Source of the DNA: Luteimicrobium sp049844995
GTDB lineage: Bacteria; Actinomycetota; Actinomycetes; Actinomycetales; Cellulomonadaceae
Direction: 5' to 3'
Length of the DNA: 64,000 nucleotides
NCBI RefSeq assembly: GCF_049844995.1
Contig: NZ_JBNCMC010000002.1
Coordinates: 372,001-436,000 of the forward strand
The first letter of the stretch is position 1, and every line of letters starts with the position of its first letter. Of the stretch, positions 43,686 through 54,061 are shown in pieces. A program made the position numbers and the translations under genes. The notes below the pieces were generated by a model that saw only the letters and a program-made list of their open reading frames with translations, made no database searches and was not told the DNA's origin.

Positions 43686-44764
43686 CCGTCCTCCTTGCTC
43701 CGCCTCACGCCCGACGACGCGAGGCCCACCAGGCGCCGCGCCTTCAGCTCCGTCTCGTCCCACTCGCGCGCGGGGTCCGAGCCCCACGTGATCCCCGCCC
43801 CGGTCCCGAACCGCAGGACGCCGCCGGACCACCAGAAGGTCCGGATGCCGACGGCGAGCTCGGCCCGGCCGCGCGCCGGGTAGACCCAGCCGACCGCACC
43901 GCAGTAGGGGCCGCGCGGCACGGGCTCGAGCCTACGGATCGAGCGGAGCGCGGACGACTTCGGCGCGCCGGACACCGAGGCCGGCGGGAACGTCGCGGCG
44001 AGCACCTCCGCCCAGCCGGTGCCGGTGCGCGTCCGTCCCGCGACGCGCGAGACGAGGTGAACGAGCCCGGGGTGCTCCTCCTTGGCGAGCAGGTCGACGA
44101 CCTCCACGGAGCCCGGCTCGCACACCCGCTGGAGGTCGTTGCGGACGAGGTCGGTGATCATGACGTTCTCGGCGCGGTCCTTCGCCGTGAGGCCGCCCGG
44201 GTCCGCAGCGGTCCCCTTGATGGGGCCCGAGGTGAGGACGCCGTCGCGCACCGACAGGAACAGCTCGGGCGACGCGCTCACCACCCACACGGGCTCCACG
44301 CCGCTGCCCGCCGGGACGTGCAGGTACCCGCCGTGCGGCGCCGGGTTGCCCGCCGCCAGCACGCCGGCCAGGGCGCGCGCGTCGGGCTCGCGTCCGGCCC
44401 GGACCGGCAGCGGCGCCTCCAGCACCCGGCAGACGTTCACCTGGTAGACCTCGCCGGCGCGGATCTCCTCGCGGACCGTGCGCACGGCGGCCTCGTAGGC
44501 GCGTGCGTCGAGCGAGGTGCGCCACGCGTCGGGCGCGGGTCCCTCCCAGGCGGCCGTGCCGTCGTCGGGCGGGAACGACGAGGCGGTGACGTCGCGGAAC
44601 CGCCACGCCCGCCCGCCACCCTCGAACGGCACGACGACGAACCACGGGCCTCCCCGGTCGAGCACCGACGGGTCGTCCGCGAGGTCGACGGACTCGACGA
44701 CGTCGCGCGCCCCCAGCCCCCCGAAGGAGGCACTCCCCCGCGTCCCGTGCCGGTCGTGGTCCAC
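43682..44764 (-). CDS. pabB: Aminodeoxychorismate synthase component I
   Basis: 360 residues from GTG 44764. Chorismate-binding core with VSASPELFLSV, SGPIKGTA (catalytic Lys), ENVMITDLVRNDL, ASVSGAPKSSALRSI and GPYCGAVGWV. It makes aminodeoxychorismate from chorismate with ammonia from a PabA glutaminase that is not in this window. The N-terminal barrel half is short compared with TrpE. The frame is open for 34 more codons upstream, but a TACCGT box six bases before GTG 44764 points to a leaderless start there. Confidence 0.88.
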   Translation of the reverse strand: MDHDRHGTRGSASFGGLGARDVVESVDLADDPSVLDRGGPWFVVVPFEGGGRAWRFRDVTASSFPPDDGTAAWEGPAPDAWRTSLDARAYEAAVRTVREEIRAGEVYQVNVCRVLEAPLPVRAGREPDARALAGVLAAGNPAPHGGYLHVPAGSGVEPVWVVSASPELFLSVRDGVLTSGPIKGTAADPGGLTAKDRAENVMITDLVRNDLQRVCEPGSVEVVDLLAKEEHPGLVHLVSRVAGRTRTGTGWAEVLAATFPPASVSGAPKSSALRSIRRLEPVPRGPYCGAVGWVYPARGRAELAVGIRTFWWSGGVLRFGTGAGITWGSDPAREWDETELKARRLVGLASSGVRRSKEDG

Positions 44765-44770
44765 GGCGAC

Positions 44771-44776
44771 ACGGTA
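44771..44776 (-). promoter_or_regulatory. -10 box of the leaderless pabB promoter
   Basis: TACCGT on the minus strand, six bases before GTG 44764. It decides the start of pabB. Confidence 0.55.
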
Positions 44777-44955
44777 GCCACGACCGGGGGCGACCGGTGC
44801 CAGGCGTCCGGGATCCGCGCGATTCCGGGCCTCGCGGGCCCGCGAGGCCGTTACCTGCGGACACACGGAGGGGCCGGTTTGGCTCCGGGCCCCAAAGTCG
44901 TCTAAAGTTCATGACGCGCCGAGAGGCCGGGAAAAACCCCGGAACTCAGCAGCGT

Positions 44956-45028
44956 GCGGACGTGGCTCAGTTGGTAGAGCATCACCTTGCCAAGGTGAGG
45001 GTCGCGGGTTCGAATCCCGTCGTCCGCT
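44956..45028 (+). tRNA. tRNA-Gly (anticodon GCC)
   Basis: Acceptor GCGGACG pairs with CGTCCGC. The anticodon stem TCACC with loop TTGCCAA gives anticodon GCC. The T-arm is GCGGGTTCGAATCCCGT and the discriminator T. First of a three-tRNA cluster. Confidence 0.96.
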
Positions 45029-45076
45029 CGGAGGAACGAACCTCGTGGCTCCAGGGCCTTGTGGTACGAGTCTCAA

Positions 45077-45147
45077 GGTGGAGTGGCCGAGAGGCGAGGC
45101 AGCGGCCTGCAAAGCCGTATACACGGGTTCGAATCCCGTCTCCACCT
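45077..45147 (+). tRNA. tRNA-Cys (anticodon GCA)
   Basis: Acceptor GGTGGAG pairs with CTCCACC. The anticodon loop CTGCAAA gives GCA. The T-arm is CGGGTTCGAATCCCG. Discriminator T, no encoded CCA. Confidence 0.95.
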
Positions 45148-45174
45148 CGCAGCATTCGGATGCTCCGCATCCCT

Positions 45175-45249
45175 GGGCGATTGGCGCAGCGGTAGCGCGC
45201 TTCCCTGACACGGAAGAGGTCACTGGTTCGATCCCAGTATCGCCCACCA
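45175..45249 (+). tRNA. tRNA-Val (anticodon GAC), CCA encoded
   Basis: Acceptor GGGCGAT, anticodon stem CTTCC with loop CTGACAC (anticodon GAC), T-arm CTGGTTCGATCCCAG, and a genomic CCA tail after discriminator A. Apart from the anticodon arm it is nearly identical to tRNA-Val(CAC) at 42655. Confidence 0.96.
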
Positions 45250-45254
45250 GCATC

Positions 45255-45291
45255 ACGAGCTCCTGACCGGCACGTCCGGTCGGGAGCTCGT
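45255..45291 (+). terminator. Terminator of the Gly-Cys-Val tRNA cluster
   Basis: 16-bp stem with one G-U pair (45255-45270 with 45276-45291) and a 5-nt loop, six bases after the CCA of tRNA-Val. Confidence 0.85.
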
Positions 45292-45366
45292 CTCGTCTCG
45301 GGGACGCGACGTCCGCGACCGCGCCCAGCACCACGACGCCGGACCCCACGCGAGTGACCGATCTTG

Positions 45367-47925
45367 TCAGCGGGCGCGGCGAGCCGTCGGCGTCGCCGAG
45401 GTCGGATCCTCGGGCCACGCGTGCTTCGGGTAGCGGCCCCGCAGCTCGGCCCGCACCTGCGGGTACCCCTGCACCCAGAACGACTCCAGGTCGGCCGTGA
45501 CCGCGGCGGGACGTCCCGCGGGCGACAGCAGGTGGAGCAGCAGAGGGACGCGGCCGTCGGCGAGCCGGGGCGTGCGCTGCCAGCCGAAGGTCTCCTGCAG
45601 GCGCACGGCGAGCACGGGCTGGTCGGCACCGTAGTCGACGCGCACGCCGGAGCCGCTCGGCACGGTGACCCGCTCGGGGGCCAGCTCGTCCAGGCGGGCA
45701 GCCTCGGGCCAGGGCAGCAAGCGACGCAACGCACCGGTGAGGTTCACCGTGCGGCCGCGGGCCAGCGCCGCGACGTCGGGTCCGAGCCAGGCGTCCAGGT
45801 CGGCAAGGAGCGCGGCGTCGGTGACGTCCGGCCAGGGTGCCCCGAGCACGCGGTGCAGGAAGTCGAGCCGCTCGCGCAGGCGGACCGCGGCCTCGGGCCA
45901 GCGCAGCACCGCGAGCCCGTCGCGCCGGAGCCCCGCACGGACCGCGTCCGCGACGACGTCCTTCGACGGGTCGGTCCAGCGCTCGCGCCACAGCTCGATC
46001 GCACCGAGCGAGGTCACCCGCGCCGCGCTCACGCGTGCTCCGTCCCACGCGACCTCGGCGCGCACGGTGACGTCCGCCGCGGCCGCCTGACGGGCGGTCT
46101 GCTCGTCCACGGGGACGGCGCTGCGCACGACGGCATCCGCGCGTCCCGGCGAGCGGTCCACCTCGGCGACGGCGAGCCACGGCGTGCCGGTCAGCGGCGA
46201 CCCGGCGGGCAGCACGGCGCCGGCACCCGACGCCATCAGGTACGACGAGCCGCCCGGGCGTAGCCGTGCGAGGCGGTCGGGGTGCGCGAGCGCGACGACG
46301 AGCCCGACGGCCTCGTCGTCGGTGAGCCGGCCTTCGTGGGCGCCCCGGGAACGCGGAGGACCGTCCGCCGGGGTCGCCGTCCCCGACGGCGCTCCGAACC
46401 CACCGGGTGCGTCGCGCGTCGCGTCGCGCGTGGCCCGCTCGAGCCGGTCCCGCTGGGCGCGCCACGGCTCCGCCCCCGCTCCCCCGCCCCGCAACGCGCG
46501 CAGCCCGGCGACGAGGTCTGCACCGGGCACCCGGACGTCCTCGGACAGTGCCGCCACGACCTCCGCCGCGCGGCGCGGTCCCACGACGGCCGCAGCGTCG
46601 AGCAGCGCACGGGCGTGCCGTGGGTCCGCGGGGATGCGCGCGATCCGGCGACCGAGCGGGGTGACCGCGTGCCCGGCGTCCACCGCCCCGAGGCGCCGCA
46701 GCACCTCGTGGGCGCCGGCCAGGGAGGCGGTCGGCGGCGGGTCCAGCAGCGCCAGGCCGCGCCCGTCGGGCGTCCCCCAGCACGCGAGCTCCAGCGCGAG
46801 ACCGGTGACGTCCGCGGTGCGGATCTCCGGCTCCGGGTGCGGCACGAGCCGCGCGTGGTCGCCCTCCGACCAGCACCGGTACACCGCTCCGGGCCCCTCG
46901 CGCCCCGCGCGGCCGGCGCGCTGCTCCGCGCCGGCCCGGCTCACCGACACGGTCACCAGGCCGGGCAGCCCGCGGCGCACGTCGGTGCGCGGCTCGCGCG
47001 AGAGCCCGGCGTCGACCACGACCCGGACCCCCGGGACGGTCAGGGACGACTCGGCGACCGCCGTGGACACGACGACGCGCCGCCGCCGGCCGGTCGCGAG
47101 CGCGCGGTCCTGCTCACGCCCCGCAAGACGACCGTGCAGCGGCCACACGTCCACGCTCGCGCCCGAGAGCCCCCTCACCACCACCTCGACCTCGCGCACG
47201 CCCGGCACGAACACCAGGACGTCCCCGCCGCGCTCTGCCAGCGCCCGACGCGTCGTCGCGACCACGTGGTCGAGGAACGCACGGGTCGGCCCGCGCTCGT
47301 CCTGACGGGGACCACGCGGTGGGCACCAGACCTTCTCCACGGGGTGCAGCGCCCCGGTCACGCGCACCACGGGCGCGGCCACGTCGCCACCGACGGCCGC
47401 GGCCGTCCGCTCCGCCTCGACCGTCGCGGACATCGCGACGAGCGCCAGGTCGTCCCGCAGGTTCTCCCGCACGTCGACGAGCAGGGCGAGCGCCAGGTCG
47501 TCGTCGAGGTGACGCTCGTGGACCTCGTCGAGCACCACGGCCCGCACCCCCGCCAGCTCGGGGTCGCGCTGCAGGCGCCGCACCAGGGTGCCGGTCGTGA
47601 CGACCTCCACCCGGGTGCGTGCCGACGTGCGCGACTCGCCCCGGACCGTGAACCCGACGCTCGCCCCGACCTCCTCGCCGAGCAGCGCCGCGAGCCGGCG
47701 CGCCGCGGCCCGTGCGGCGATACGCCGCGGCTGCGTCACCACGACCCGCCCTCCGAGGGCGTGCGCGACCGCGGGCGGGACCAGGGTCGTCTTGCCCGTC
47801 CCGGGCGGTGCCTGGACCACCGCGACGCCGCGCGCACCGAGCGCCGCCACGACCTCGCCCAGGTGGGCGCCTACAGGGAGGTCCGGTGGCGCGGCGAGCA
47901 GGCGGGCGATCGGGTCTTCGGGCAC
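45367..47925 (-). CDS. hrpB: ATP-dependent helicase HrpB
   Basis: 852 residues, DEAH/RHA-type RNA helicase. Walker A is QAPPGTGKTTLVPPA, with TQPRRIAARAAA, the DEVH box in VVLDEVHERHLDDD, the MSATVE motif III, and motif VI in QRAGRAGREGPG. The HrpB-type C-terminal region follows (DPPPTASLAGAHEVLRRLGA). The GTG start has CAGACT six bases upstream (leaderless). The cellular role in bacteria is poorly defined. Confidence 0.92.
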   Translation of the reverse strand: MPEDPIARLLAAPPDLPVGAHLGEVVAALGARGVAVVQAPPGTGKTTLVPPAVAHALGGRVVVTQPRRIAARAAARRLAALLGEEVGASVGFTVRGESRTSARTRVEVVTTGTLVRRLQRDPELAGVRAVVLDEVHERHLDDDLALALLVDVRENLRDDLALVAMSATVEAERTAAAVGGDVAAPVVRVTGALHPVEKVWCPPRGPRQDERGPTRAFLDHVVATTRRALAERGGDVLVFVPGVREVEVVVRGLSGASVDVWPLHGRLAGREQDRALATGRRRRVVVSTAVAESSLTVPGVRVVVDAGLSREPRTDVRRGLPGLVTVSVSRAGAEQRAGRAGREGPGAVYRCWSEGDHARLVPHPEPEIRTADVTGLALELACWGTPDGRGLALLDPPPTASLAGAHEVLRRLGAVDAGHAVTPLGRRIARIPADPRHARALLDAAAVVGPRRAAEVVAALSEDVRVPGADLVAGLRALRGGGAGAEPWRAQRDRLERATRDATRDAPGGFGAPSGTATPADGPPRSRGAHEGRLTDDEAVGLVVALAHPDRLARLRPGGSSYLMASGAGAVLPAGSPLTGTPWLAVAEVDRSPGRADAVVRSAVPVDEQTARQAAAADVTVRAEVAWDGARVSAARVTSLGAIELWRERWTDPSKDVVADAVRAGLRRDGLAVLRWPEAAVRLRERLDFLHRVLGAPWPDVTDAALLADLDAWLGPDVAALARGRTVNLTGALRRLLPWPEAARLDELAPERVTVPSGSGVRVDYGADQPVLAVRLQETFGWQRTPRLADGRVPLLLHLLSPAGRPAAVTADLESFWVQGYPQVRAELRGRYPKHAWPEDPTSATPTARRAR

Positions 47926-47931
47926 CGCCCG

Positions 47932-47937
47932 AGTCTG
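47932..47937 (-). promoter_or_regulatory. -10 box of the leaderless hrpB promoter
   Basis: CAGACT on the minus strand, six bases before GTG 47925. It deviates from TANNNT at the first base, like the box at 7824-7829. Confidence 0.45.
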
Positions 47938-47967
47938 CCGTGCCCGGTCCCCCGGCGTCGACGCGAG

Positions 47968-48138
47968 CTAGACCGTGGGCGGCGTGGGCGGCGTGTCCGG
48001 GTCGCCGCCGAGCTCCTTGATGTCCTTCTGGACGATCTTCAGCGACTGGCCCACGCTCTTCGCGAGGTCCGGCAACCGGCCCGCGCCGAACAGCAGGACG
48101 ACGACGACGAGCAGGACGATGATGTGCCACGGCTTCAT
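47968..48138 (-). CDS. tatA: Twin-arginine translocase protein TatA (short form)
   Basis: 56 residues. One membrane helix (IIVLLVVVVLLFGAGRLPDLA) with the TatA hallmark FGAGRLP hinge, then an amphipathic helix SVGQSLKIVQKDIKEL and a short Pro/Thr tail. TatA forms the pore for folded, twin-arginine proteins. It is shorter than usual (about 80-90 residues) and no tatC is nearby, so it may be an extra copy. It follows the Tat-dependent GH127 gene on the same strand by 36 bases. GAGAGG precedes the ATG. Confidence 0.88.
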   Translation of the reverse strand: MKPWHIIVLLVVVVLLFGAGRLPDLAKSVGQSLKIVQKDIKELGGDPDTPPTPPTV

Positions 48139-48174
48139 GGGTGGTGCCTCTCGGTGGTGGGTCGGGACCGGCGG

Positions 48175-50733
48175 TCAGCGCGCGTCGTAGCGCCAGCGCA
48201 GCACGCCGCCCGAGACGCCGGGCTGGAGCTGGAGCTGGATGCGCAGGGCGTCGGTGCGGACGGCCCGGAAGCTGACCCGGTTGAACCGGCTCCGCGCCGT
48301 GCCGTAGCCGGAAGCACCCGACACGGGCACCCACGCGTCGTCCTGCCGCGAGAAGAGCTGCCACGAGGCGGGCACGCGGCACTGCCCGTCGCCCGTGTCG
48401 TCGAACCAGTACAGCTCGACCGCGCGCGCCTCGACCTGCTGGCCGAAGTCGTACTGGACCCACTCGGACGTCCCGACGTGCGGCCAGAAGCTGTGCCGTG
48501 CGAGGTTCTCCCCAAGCGAGGACGACGGCTCGTCACCGAGGCCGATCGCGTTGACGTCGTCCGAGCCGAAGCACCACGACGCCGTCGGTGCCGCCCAGGC
48601 GTGGGCCGACCGGTCCGTCGACACCCGAGGGAACGACGAGATCCGCAGCCGCGCCGCACCCAGCGGCACCAGGTCGACGGTCGTGCGGGACGCCGTCGTC
48701 CGGGCGGGGCCGGGCTGCAGCACGCCGACGACGTCGTCCGCGTCCTCGCGCCAGCCCGGCACGAGGCGCGCGGGCGCGGTGGCGACGAGCGGCGTCGTCG
48801 CGGGCACGAACGGGTTGGCGCCGGAGGGAACCGAGCGCCGCCGCACCTTGATCTCCCGCTCGGGGTGCCGGCTCGGCAGGTCCAGGCCATAGTTCCACGG
48901 CGACGTCGGGTCCGCCGTGAGCTCGGGCCACTGCTCGCTCCCGTCGTAGCGGGTGGACAGCTCGCCGATCGCGAGGGAGAACGTGACCGGGCCGTGCTGC
49001 ACGGACACGGAGTCCTGGTTGTCGGGCCACTCCCGGACGCTCGTCGACATGGGCAGTCGGAGCGTCACGACGTCGCCGTCGTGCCACGTCCGGTCCAGGC
49101 GCACGTACCCGGCGCCCGAGCCTGTGACGCGCACCCGCCGCCCGGCCACCGTGATCGACGGGCTGCCCGCCCACGCCGGGATGCGCAGGTAGAGCGGGAA
49201 CGCGACGTCCTTCGACGTGCCGACCCGGAGCTCGACGGTCTCGTCGAACGGGTAGGAGGTGCGCTCCTCGATGGTGACGCTCTGCCCGGACGCGACCTTC
49301 GCCTCGACGGTCGTCGGCGCGTACAGGGACGCGACGAGGCCCCCGTCGTGGCTCGCGAGCCACGACTCCTCGACGTAGTAGGGCCAGCCCATGCCGTAGT
49401 TGTGGGGGCAGCAGCGGTAGTTGTGCACGCCCGTCATGTACGACTGCATGGCCCAGGTGTTGTCGAACTGGCCCATCGTCTGCGCGGCGGACCGCAGCCG
49501 CGTGCTGTTCGCTGACGTCACGTAGTGGATCGCCCGCTGCTGGGGGTCGAACGCGGCGGGCAGCGAGTTGATCGCGAGGTCCTCGCACCGGTCGGCCCAC
49601 GCCGGGTCGCCCGTCATGCGCGCCAGCATCTCGTGGCTGTGCATGAGCTCGACGATCCCGCACGTCTCGAAGCCCTGGCGCGGGTCGGAGTAGCCCTGAC
49701 GGACGTTCTCGTCGCCGGCGAACCCGCCGCCCGGGAACTGGCCGAACCCGCCCATGATCTGCGCGTACCGGGCGTACGTCGCGTCGTGGTGCCGGTCCTG
49801 GCCCGACCGCAGCCAGTACTGCAGGGGCTCGCGGAAGCCCTGCGAGACGTTGACGTTGTGCCAGTTCGGCATGCCGGACACGTAGTCGGCCATCCCGGCG
49901 TGGATCTTGTCCACGAGGTCGAGCAGCCAGGAGTCGCCCGTGCGGTCGTACAGCCAGTAGATGCTGTCGATGTTGTCGCCCCAGCGCTGCGCCGCCCAGC
50001 TCCGGCCGAAGACGGCGTCCGGCTGCGTGGACTGGAAGCGGAAGAACTTCTCCATGAGGTCGGGCACGGCGTCGTCGCCCGAGTACTCGTGCCAGCTGCG
50101 CAGGGCCGCGAGCAGGGGCATCCCGGGCCAGAAGTCGGGGCCGCCCTCGAGCGAGGTGCGCAGCGACGTCGGGCCGAACCAGCCGTCCGACGTCTGCGTG
50201 GCCATGATCCCCGTGATCCACTTCTCGGTGCGCTCGAGGACGCCGGCGTCCCCGGTCACGTAGCCGAGGTCGCCGAAGCCCCGCAGCCAGTACGGCAGCT
50301 CCTCCCAGCCCGCCTTCGCGGGATGCACCCAGCCGCAGCTGTCGTAGTCGAGGTAGTCGGACACCTCGTCGTAGCGGCCGTTCATCCCGTCGAGCTGCAG
50401 GTCGAGCTGCTGACGCAGCCAGCCGCCCGCTCGCACGGCGCCCGGCGGGAGCGGCAGGAACGGGGCCGCGCGCAGGGGCGCGCGGTGCTGCGTGTACGGG
50501 GTGGTCCCGGAGCCGTCCGCGGAGACGGTCGGGAGGATCTGCACGGACGCCGCCGCCGCGCCCTCGACCGTCGCCGCCGACGCGCGGCCGGCGGGAAGGC
50601 CCGAGACCGCCAACGCTGCGCCTGCGACCGCCCCGAGCTGGAGGACGGCGCGGCGTGGCACACCTCCCCCGCCTTCGGGTCCGCCGGGGTCGGTCGACGA
50701 CGTGACCATGGGTGACGACAGCTGCTCCACCAT
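48175..50733 (-). CDS. Secreted GH127 beta-L-arabinofuranosidase, Tat-exported
   Basis: 852 residues from ATG 50733; GTG 50730 has better spacing to AGGAGG. A twin-arginine signal (PRRAVLQLGAVAGAALAVSG, then GRASA) precedes an alpha/alpha barrel with GFETCGIVELMHS and YRCCPHNYGMGWP. These carry Glu356, Cys358, Cys441 and Cys442, matching the zinc-thiolate and catalytic Cys of GH127 enzymes such as HypBA1. A C-terminal discoidin-like region (about 735-852, HVGTSEWVQYDFGQQVEARAV) probably binds glycans. It releases L-arabinofuranose from arabinan or plant glycoproteins, complementing the pectinases. Confidence 0.9.
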   Translation of the reverse strand: MVEQLSSPMVTSSTDPGGPEGGGGVPRRAVLQLGAVAGAALAVSGLPAGRASAATVEGAAAASVQILPTVSADGSGTTPYTQHRAPLRAAPFLPLPPGAVRAGGWLRQQLDLQLDGMNGRYDEVSDYLDYDSCGWVHPAKAGWEELPYWLRGFGDLGYVTGDAGVLERTEKWITGIMATQTSDGWFGPTSLRTSLEGGPDFWPGMPLLAALRSWHEYSGDDAVPDLMEKFFRFQSTQPDAVFGRSWAAQRWGDNIDSIYWLYDRTGDSWLLDLVDKIHAGMADYVSGMPNWHNVNVSQGFREPLQYWLRSGQDRHHDATYARYAQIMGGFGQFPGGGFAGDENVRQGYSDPRQGFETCGIVELMHSHEMLARMTGDPAWADRCEDLAINSLPAAFDPQQRAIHYVTSANSTRLRSAAQTMGQFDNTWAMQSYMTGVHNYRCCPHNYGMGWPYYVEESWLASHDGGLVASLYAPTTVEAKVASGQSVTIEERTSYPFDETVELRVGTSKDVAFPLYLRIPAWAGSPSITVAGRRVRVTGSGAGYVRLDRTWHDGDVVTLRLPMSTSVREWPDNQDSVSVQHGPVTFSLAIGELSTRYDGSEQWPELTADPTSPWNYGLDLPSRHPEREIKVRRRSVPSGANPFVPATTPLVATAPARLVPGWREDADDVVGVLQPGPARTTASRTTVDLVPLGAARLRISSFPRVSTDRSAHAWAAPTASWCFGSDDVNAIGLGDEPSSSLGENLARHSFWPHVGTSEWVQYDFGQQVEARAVELYWFDDTGDGQCRVPASWQLFSRQDDAWVPVSGASGYGTARSRFNRVSFRAVRTDALRIQLQLQPGVSGGVLRWRYDAR

Positions 50734-50829
50734 GCCTCCTTGCACCGAGGTTGCCCGAACGAGCACGTACCGCTCGACTTCGAGCAGCTCGCGCCTTCAA
50801 CCTAGGTCGCGAGTTCCCAGAAGACAACA

Positions 50830-50863
50830 GGTCTGATCATTTGGTCCCAGATGCGATCAGACC
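50830..50863. promoter_or_regulatory. Inverted repeat operator upstream of the GH127 gene
   Basis: GGTCTGATC at 50830-50838 and GATCAGACC at 50855-50863 are perfect inverted arms around 16 bases that include TTTGGTCCCAGA. It lies about 100 bases upstream of the GH127 start and about 110 before the plus-strand gene at 50974. It resembles a GntR- or LacI-type operator. Confidence 0.55.
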
Positions 50864-50961
50864 AGCACGTCGCGCTTGGTTGTGCGTCTCGGTCGCCGGA
50901 CCACGGCACCGGTCGGATCGTGACGACGAGCCCGGAGCACGTCCCCCGACAAGATCGGACG

Positions 50962-50967
50962 TAAGGT
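50962..50967 (+). promoter_or_regulatory. -10 box of a leaderless promoter
   Basis: TAAGGT six bases before GTG 50974, a good match to TANNNT. It fixes the start of the small gene that follows. Confidence 0.55.
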
Positions 50968-50973
50968 CGGGTC

Positions 50974-51270
50974 GTGACTCTGCACGCCCCGCCCGCCGGC
51001 ACGCCCGTCTCCCCCGCGATGCGGCAGGCCAAGCAGGAGGCCCAGGCGTCGCACGTCACCATCGGCACCGCCGGTGAGACCGCGGAAGGTCGGATCACCA
51101 TCGGCTGCTCGTGCGGCATGACGCTCACGAACGGGCCGACCTGGTCCCTCGACGAGCACATCCGGCTGCATCGCGCCGAGGCGCGGTACCTGGCCCTGAG
51201 CGACGCGGCTCCTGCCGGGATGCCCCGGCTCCTCCCCGTCGGCGCGGACCGCCTGCCCTTAGCTCACTGA
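50974..51270 (+). CDS. Hypothetical protein, 98 residues
   Basis: Not recognised. It contains RITIGCSCGMTLTNGPTWSLDEHIRLH, a C-x-C with two later His that could bind metal like a small zinc ribbon. The stop codon lies in the first unit of a 16-bp tandem repeat, so repeat number does not change the protein. Start chosen by the TAAGGT box. Confidence 0.6.
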   Translation: MTLHAPPAGTPVSPAMRQAKQEAQASHVTIGTAGETAEGRITIGCSCGMTLTNGPTWSLDEHIRLHRAEARYLALSDAAPAGMPRLLPVGADRLPLAH

Positions 51271-51341
51271 CGCCGCCGCTCACTGACGCCGCCGCTCACT
51301 GACGCCGCCGCTCACTGACGCCGCCGCTCACCGACGCCGCA
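51262..51341. repeat. 16-bp tandem repeat, five units
   Basis: Unit GCTCACTGACGCCGCC is repeated four times exactly (51262-51325), with a fifth unit (51326-51341) bearing a C in place of T and a final A. It begins within the 3' end of the 98-residue gene. Confidence 0.95.
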
Positions 51342-51494
51342 GAGCGTGGATTCAGCCGCGGCTTGCGCAGACGCGTCCGGACGACCGGCACAACCACAGC
51401 ACGAGGCGCGGGGGTCTGTGCGGTGGAGTTCAAGGCCCGACCGTAGGGACGGCGGCCCGCCGTCCCGTGCGTCAACCGCCCGACGCGTCGCTCC

Positions 51495-51722
51495 TCAGAG
51501 CTCGTCGGGGTCGTCCCACGAGGTGCCGGACGAGGCGCCCTCGATGGGGTGGAGCTCGGTCGCGGACAGCGACTGCGGGGCCCGGGAGGCGTCGCCCCCG
51601 GCGAGGAGCTCGCGCCGCCGCTCGCTCGAGAGCCGGCTGTCGTCGTCGCTGGCGAGGGTCCCGGCAGCCCGTGCCGCCCGCTCGGGGGCTGCGGCGCGGT
51701 CGGCGATCCGTTCGGTGCTCAT
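51495..51722 (-). CDS. Small hypothetical protein, 75 residues
   Basis: Charged and probably disordered: RRRELLAGGDASRAP, ending TSWDDPDEL. Codon use is normal. A TAGACC box lies six bases before ATG 51722. No family was recognised. It may be a small conserved actinobacterial protein or a spurious frame. Confidence 0.45.
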   Translation of the reverse strand: MSTERIADRAAAPERAARAAGTLASDDDSRLSSERRRELLAGGDASRAPQSLSATELHPIEGASSGTSWDDPDEL

Positions 51723-51871
51723 ACCTCGGGTCTACCAGGTCCGACGGCAGCGCGCACGTACCCGCCGCGTCCGGCGACGGACCGTCACACAAGGTTCACC
51801 CGCACGAGACATGCGAGGCGCATCGTGCCCCCTGGCACACACGGGACCGTCCTCGATGGCACGCTGGGGCC

Positions 51872-54057
<2,186 letters not shown>

Positions 54058-54061
<4 letters not shown>

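Noticed and set aside
44765..44866. Longer N terminus for PabB
   Set aside because: The extra residues have no similarity to the family, and the TACCGT box points to GTG 44764.
42655..45249. Possible integrated element at the tRNA-Val genes
   Set aside because: No integrase, no partial tRNA duplicate flanking a segment, and the genes between are housekeeping (pabB/pabC). The two tRNA-Val genes are ordinary isoacceptors.
51262..51341. Could the 16-bp repeats be a CRISPR array?
   Set aside because: Units are directly adjacent with no spacers and are too short, and no cas gene is near.
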